Below are positions 33,801 to 37,199 of a DNA stretch of 37,199 nt, piece after piece. This stretch comes from Treponemataceae bacterium. GTDB lineage: Bacteria; Spirochaetota; Spirochaetia; Treponematales; Treponemataceae. The DNA is taken from assembly GCA_024685655.1 (NCBI GenBank), contig JAIKVO010000098.1, positions 1-37,199 on the forward strand. The letters are read 5' to 3'. Each line of letters opens with the position of its first letter. The stretch's first letter is position 1. The notes under the pieces are model-generated. The model did not search any database. It was not told where the DNA came from and saw nothing but the letters and a program-made list of their open reading frames with translations. Both the position numbers and the translations under genes were made by a program.

Positions 33801-33822
33801 ACACGGTTTATAAAGGCCGTGT
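33801..33822. repeat. Inverted repeat in the divergent nhaC/aroDE promoter region
   Basis: ACACGG (33801-33806) and CCGTGT (33817-33822) flank TTTATAAAGG in the 138-bp region between the diverging small gene/nhaC unit and aroDE. The centre-to-centre distance of 16 bp would suit a dimeric repressor. No protein can be assigned and the arms are short. Confidence 0.3.
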
Positions 33823-33882
33823 AGAGTCTTGTTGTAAATTTATTCATTTTTTTTGCAAGAATATGTTTTATTGCGGGGGAAT

Positions 33883-35472
33883 ATGGCACAACGTCCAAAA
33901 ATCTGTCTTAGCCTTACTGGCAAAACTATCGCAGAAGATTTGAAAATCCTGGAGAGTTATCGCAACTGGATTGACATTGCAGAGCTGCGCGTTGATTTCC
34001 TTACGAAAGATGAAAGGCTTTATGTAAGGAGGTTCCCGGAGAAAGCCGGGCTGCCTTGCATACTGACTATAAGGAGGAGGATTGACGGAGGCCAGTTCCT
34101 TGAGGGCGAGGCTTCGCGGACAACGCTTTTTGCAAGGGCGTTGGCGTTTGCGGAGCAGGACGTTACAAAAAACTTCGCTTACATCGACCTTGAGAACGAC
34201 TTTTTCGTGCCGAGCCTTCACGATGCCGCCCTTGCGTTCGGAACGTCAGTCATCCGGAGCTATCACAGTCTTAACGCCCCTGTGAAGAATGTCGCCGCGC
34301 AGTTCGACGAGCTTCGCTACACGGGTTACGAAATCCCAAAAATAACGTGTATGCCGCACAATCTTTCCGAGCTTACGAATCTTATGAAGCAGGCGAGGGA
34401 AATTCGGGGCAAAGACCACATACTTTCTGTTGCGGGGCCTTTCGGCATTCCTGCTACAATCCTTGCGTCAAGGACAAATTCCTGCATAGCATACACAACG
34501 CCGGGGCTTGAGGACGGAGACCGCAGCAACCTCAATTACATAGACCCAAGAACTCTTGTTGAGACATATAACTTCAACTCAATCGACAAAAACACCGAGC
34601 TGTACGGCATAACTGGTTACCCTCTGGAAAGTTCGCGTAGCCCTTATATCCACAACAAAATATACAGGGAGTTCGGCATGAATGCCGTGTATATACCGTT
34701 GCGCTCAAAGACAATTGAGGAGTCAATGGAGTTTGCTGACGAGGCAAACATGAAGGGCTTGTCAGTTACGACACCATTCAAGGAAGAGGTATTGCCGAAC
34801 CTTAGGCAGATTTCTGAGGAAGTGGGCGATACAGGCGCATGCAGCCTTGCTGTGAAGCGCGGAAATGACTGGATTGGTTACAACACTGATCCTGAGGGAC
34901 TTCAAAAAGCACTCTGTGAGTTCCTTGGAGCGAAGAACTTGGCGCACAGGCGTGTTTCTATAATAGGTGCCGGAAGCGTCGCAAGGGCGGCGGCTTTCGC
35001 TGTCAGGCAGCTTCGTGGAAAAGCGTGTATTTTCAACAGGACTATCGCAAGGGCAAAAAGAATTGCGGAGCAGTTCGGCTTCAAATATGCCGCTCTGGAA
35101 CCTGCGAGCAACGATCTGATTGAAGTTTATTCCGACCTTATAATACAGACTACAACTGTAGGCCAGAACTATAAGAAGGAAGTGCAAAAGCAGAACCCGT
35201 CGGAAAGTTACTGGGCAGAAGATTATCCGGAGATAAGGAACACACCAGAGAATGATCCAATATATTTTTATAAATTCAGAGGTCACGAAGCCATTTACGA
35301 CGTGGTTTACACGCCAGAAAAAACTCCACTTTTGGAAAGGGCAGAGCATGCGGGATGCCGTGTGGCAAACGGATATATGATGCTTGAGTTCCAGGCAGTG
35401 AAACAGTTCGAGTTGTATACAGGCTGGACTAAAGAAGTTCAGCAGTGGTTCCATAAAAAATTAGAAAAATAA
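33883..35472 (+). CDS. aroDE: Bifunctional 3-dehydroquinate dehydratase / shikimate dehydrogenase
   Basis: The 529-residue fusion catalyses two successive shikimate-pathway steps. The N-terminal half (about 1-230) is a type I dehydroquinate dehydratase with AELRVDFL, SVIRSYHSLN (catalytic His128) and the Schiff-base lysine in PKITCMPHN (Lys153). The C-terminal half (about 240-529) is an AroE dehydrogenase: YGITGYPLESSRSPYIHN, VTTPFKEEV with catalytic Lys300, NTDPEG with Asp336, and the NADP fold GAGSVARAAAF (about 362-372). Such fusions are known in plants and chlamydiae. An internal insertion near the C terminus (KQNPSESYWAEDYPE) makes it longer than a simple sum of domains. The ATG at 33883 follows GCGGGGGA with little spacing. 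A TTG at 33853 is an alternative. Confidence 0.93.
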   Translation: MAQRPKICLSLTGKTIAEDLKILESYRNWIDIAELRVDFLTKDERLYVRRFPEKAGLPCILTIRRRIDGGQFLEGEASRTTLFARALAFAEQDVTKNFAYIDLENDFFVPSLHDAALAFGTSVIRSYHSLNAPVKNVAAQFDELRYTGYEIPKITCMPHNLSELTNLMKQAREIRGKDHILSVAGPFGIPATILASRTNSCIAYTTPGLEDGDRSNLNYIDPRTLVETYNFNSIDKNTELYGITGYPLESSRSPYIHNKIYREFGMNAVYIPLRSKTIEESMEFADEANMKGLSVTTPFKEEVLPNLRQISEEVGDTGACSLAVKRGNDWIGYNTDPEGLQKALCEFLGAKNLAHRRVSIIGAGSVARAAAFAVRQLRGKACIFNRTIARAKRIAEQFGFKYAALEPASNDLIEVYSDLIIQTTTVGQNYKKEVQKQNPSESYWAEDYPEIRNTPENDPIYFYKFRGHEAIYDVVYTPEKTPLLERAEHAGCRVANGYMMLEFQAVKQFELYTGWTKEVQQWFHKKLEK

Positions 35473-35486
35473 GTGCATGAATGCAC
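35473..35486. repeat. Short palindrome directly after aroDE
   Basis: GTGCAT (35473-35478) and ATGCAC (35481-35486) form a 6-bp stem with a 2-base gap, starting right after the aroDE stop and 53 bp before rpiA. It lacks a U-tract and the loop is too small for a stable RNA hairpin; a protein-binding site or chance are equally likely. Confidence 0.25.
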
Positions 35487-35538
35487 AATAGCTATCCGTA
35501 GCGAAATTACTAGCGTTGCAGAGGCTTAGGAGGAAAAA

Positions 35539-36258
35539 ATGCTTTCACAATCTGAGCAGAAGAAGCTGGTGGGCGAGACAGCCATAAACCGGCTTTTTGA
35601 AAGAGGACTCATAAAGAACGGAACGAAGATAGGGCTTGGAACAGGCTCTACCGCAATGCCGGCCGTACATAGGCTTGCGGAACTTATAAAGGAAGGAAAG
35701 CTTTCTGGTATACGTGCTGTGGCGACGAGCTATCAGACGACGATTGCCTGTGAGGAACTGGGAATTCCTGTGTATTCACTTTCAAGCCGCGAGATAGGTG
35801 GCAAGCTCGACATAGCTATAGACGGAGCCGATGAGATAAGCCCTGAGAACCACCTTATAAAAGGAGGCGGCGCGGCGCATCTTAAAGAGAAGCTCGTTGA
35901 GTATAATGCCTGTCAGCTTGTTATAATCGCGGACGAGACAAAGGACGTTACCAGTCTTGGAACTAAGTTCCCCCTGCCTGTGGAGGTGTTTGCGGAAGCT
36001 CGCGTGCCTGTGGCGGCCGCGCTTGGAAAACTTGGTGCCTCATGCAAGGTTCGCGAGGGCGTAAAAAAAGCCGGCCCCGTAATTACTGACAACGGAAACA
36101 TTGTGCTTGATTGTGTGTGGGAAAAGCCCGTCAATGCCGCTAAAATGGAGGATTCCATAAACAGCATAACGGGCGTTGTAGAGAACGGCTTCTTTACGAA
36201 AAACCGCCCGATAGTTTTTATAGCGCACGGGGACGGCTCCGTAACGGAGCGTCCGTAA
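35539..36258 (+). CDS. rpiA: Ribose-5-phosphate isomerase A
   Basis: The 239-residue enzyme interconverts ribose-5-phosphate and ribulose-5-phosphate in the pentose phosphate pathway. RpiA signatures are IGLGTGSTA (phosphate-binding loop, about residues 31-39), AIDGADEISPE with the active-site Asp pair, and IKGGGAAHLKEKLVE with the catalytic Glu and Lys. The C-terminal GVVENGFF and an unusual short tail ending HGDGSVTERP complete it. A strong GGAGG lies 6 nt before the ATG. It follows aroDE by 66 bp on the same strand, so both may share a transcript; erythrose-4-phosphate from the pentose pathway feeds the shikimate pathway. Confidence 0.95.
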   Translation: MLSQSEQKKLVGETAINRLFERGLIKNGTKIGLGTGSTAMPAVHRLAELIKEGKLSGIRAVATSYQTTIACEELGIPVYSLSSREIGGKLDIAIDGADEISPENHLIKGGGAAHLKEKLVEYNACQLVIIADETKDVTSLGTKFPLPVEVFAEARVPVAAALGKLGASCKVREGVKKAGPVITDNGNIVLDCVWEKPVNAAKMEDSINSITGVVENGFFTKNRPIVFIAHGDGSVTERP

Positions 36259-36268
36259 GAGTCTGTAC

Positions 36269-36296
36269 AGTAACGATTCAGTAATGAATCGTTACT
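36269..36296. terminator. 11-bp hairpin between converging rpiA and PASTA genes
   Basis: AGTAACGATTC (36269-36279) and GAATCGTTACT (36286-36296) pair perfectly around AGTAAT. GATTCAGTA (36275-36283) can alternatively pair with TACTGAATC (36304-36312), which covers the end of the PASTA gene. No U-tract follows. As with the hairpin at 18050, it lies between converging stops and may mark transcript ends without a classical terminator. Confidence 0.5.
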
Positions 36297-36302
36297 AAAT
36301 CA

Positions 36303-37199
36303 CTACTGAATCATCGTTCGGCTTATCTCCTTGTCCTGAACGGAAAGGACAAGGACGCTGAACCTTGGTACATGATACGGTACCGTAAGGTTGCCGCCCG
36401 GATGCTTGAAAGAGATGAGCGTATAGCTGTCCCCTTCCTGCGGGATAATGTCTATCTGCACTTTCAGTGCGTATGGGTACTTGCCGAGCTTTGTTGAGAA
36501 TATGCCATAAACCTCGTTTTCAACTGGCGTGTCCGGCATTGCTATTGTAACTTCTGACCTTGAGTATACTGGCAAAGGCTCTTCGGTGAAGTTTTTCTGG
36601 GCTACAACTGTGCCTGGCTTTTCACCGGCTTTAAGTGCCCTTGTGTCAAAATCAAAGACAAGTTTTGTACGGCTCATTAAAAGCAGCGTCTCGTCAATTG
36701 ATTTTCCGACGAGCCAAGGAAGCTTTGCCGTTTCGTTTCCGGGGCCGCTGCTGACTACGAGCGAGACTTTCACCGGTGATGTAATCGCTGTTTCAGGAAT
36801 AGGGTTTTGCTCAAGAATGGTTCCAGGCTCTGATTCGTCTGCCTGATATATAGGGTTGTCATCAAGTGTTATGAGCGGAACTGTATAGCCAGAGAATAAG
36901 GCGGCAAGAGAGATGCGCACGTCGTCAATTTTCTGACCGATGTAGTTTCCTACGCTGTCAACGACAATACCTTTGCTCACGACAAGATTGATGCGTCTTC
37001 CGGCGTTTACAATCGTTCCTAAAGGTGGATCCTGCTCAAGTATTGTTCCTTTCTCGTTTATGCTGTTTGAGTAGCGGAGCTGGATTTTCGGATAAAGCTC
37101 CTTTGCCTGCAGCTCAAGAAGGGCATCTTCAAGCTGTTCTCCGAGCACGTCCGGAACCATGACCTGTTCCTCGCTTTGCACGACGGCAAAAAATACGGC
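36303..37199 (-). CDS. PASTA-domain protein with N-terminal membrane anchor (5' end outside window)
   Basis: The frame is open to the right edge, so the beginning lies outside. The first visible residues, AVFFAVVQSEEQVMVPDV, look like the end of a membrane helix leading into the first PASTA unit. Three PASTA repeats follow: one starting at VPDVLGEQLEDALL and ending at NLVVSKG, one with GTILEQNPIPETAI and SLVVSSGPG, and one from LPWLVGKSIDETL to VTIAMPD. A last beta-rich segment of about 70 residues follows. PASTA domains bind peptidoglycan or muropeptides and usually sit on Ser/Thr kinases or penicillin-binding proteins. Neither domain is visible here, so an anchored cell-wall-sensing or structural protein is inferred. 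An internal GTG at 37181 is open but would cut the anchor. Confidence 0.85.
   Translation of the reverse strand, partial: AVFFAVVQSEEQVMVPDVLGEQLEDALLELQAKELYPKIQLRYSNSINEKGTILEQDPPLGTIVNAGRRINLVVSKGIVVDSVGNYIGQKIDDVRISLAALFSGYTVPLITLDDNPIYQADESEPGTILEQNPIPETAITSPVKVSLVVSSGPGNETAKLPWLVGKSIDETLLLMSRTKLVFDFDTRALKAGEKPGTVVAQKNFTEEPLPVYSRSEVTIAMPDTPVENEVYGIFSTKLGKYPYALKVQIDIIPQEGDSYTLISFKHPGGNLTVPYHVPRFSVLVLSVQDKEISRTMIQ

Noticed and set aside
33623-33898. 91-residue minus-strand ORF overlapping the small gene before nhaC
   Set aside because: The 53-residue frame on the same strand has a strong SD and sensible composition; this longer frame has none and runs into the aroDE start.
34762-35454. 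230-residue minus-strand ORF inside aroDE
   Set aside because: It is antisense to the intact AroE domain and is Cys/Phe-rich without any family signature.

Overview
The window looks like chromosomal DNA of a treponeme (Spirochaetota, genus Treponema or a close relative). This rests on recognising the gene families by eye: a BspA-like leucine-rich-repeat tail, a membrane-anchored PASTA protein without a kinase domain, a MurA with Asp in place of the usual active-site Cys, an AroD-AroE fusion, and a STAS protein with a C-terminal zinc ribbon. No database search was possible, so the genus is an inference. No tRNA, rRNA, CRISPR array, insertion sequence or phage gene was seen.

Positions 1-3475: the 3' end of a probable surface LRR protein, a gap holding a long imperfect inverted repeat, an aconitase-family hydratase (minus strand) and an orphan OmpR-type winged-helix DNA-binding protein (minus). 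Positions 3676-12960: a complete recC-recB-recD cluster behind a near-consensus promoter, encoding the RecBCD helicase-nuclease for double-strand-break repair. It is AT-rich, and a perfect 13-bp hairpin spans the recC stop. Positions 12981-18089: trmJ (minus), then a STAS/zinc-ribbon protein with its own promoter and terminator. Next is a 658-bp AT-rich gap carrying several DnaA-box matches in two clusters, then two overlapping membrane-protein genes whose topology and C-terminal sequence resemble the LptF/LptG lipopolysaccharide-export permeases, one with TPR repeats inserted.

Positions 18090-22093 (all minus): a compact set of a small unknown protein, a PflX-like radical SAM enzyme, tripeptidase PepT and MurA, with overlaps or short gaps. 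Positions 22174-24600: a PTS EIIA protein with a terminator, then a divergent GH5-like glycosidase. Positions 24640-30859 (minus): cheW, glgX, glgP and a pfkB-family kinase. glgX and glgP debranch and phosphorolyse glycogen to feed glycolysis. The kinase follows glgP by 9 bp and has lost an expected substrate-binding residue.

Positions 31008-37199: era, a bidirectional terminator, an NhaC-type Na+/H+ antiporter preceded by a small 53-residue gene, the aroDE fusion, rpiA, and a PASTA protein cut by the right edge.

The observations most worth following are the DnaA-box cluster at 14773-15187, the LptFG-like pair at 15250-17996, the substituted catalytic residues in MurA and the GH5-like protein, and the small gene upstream of nhaC.
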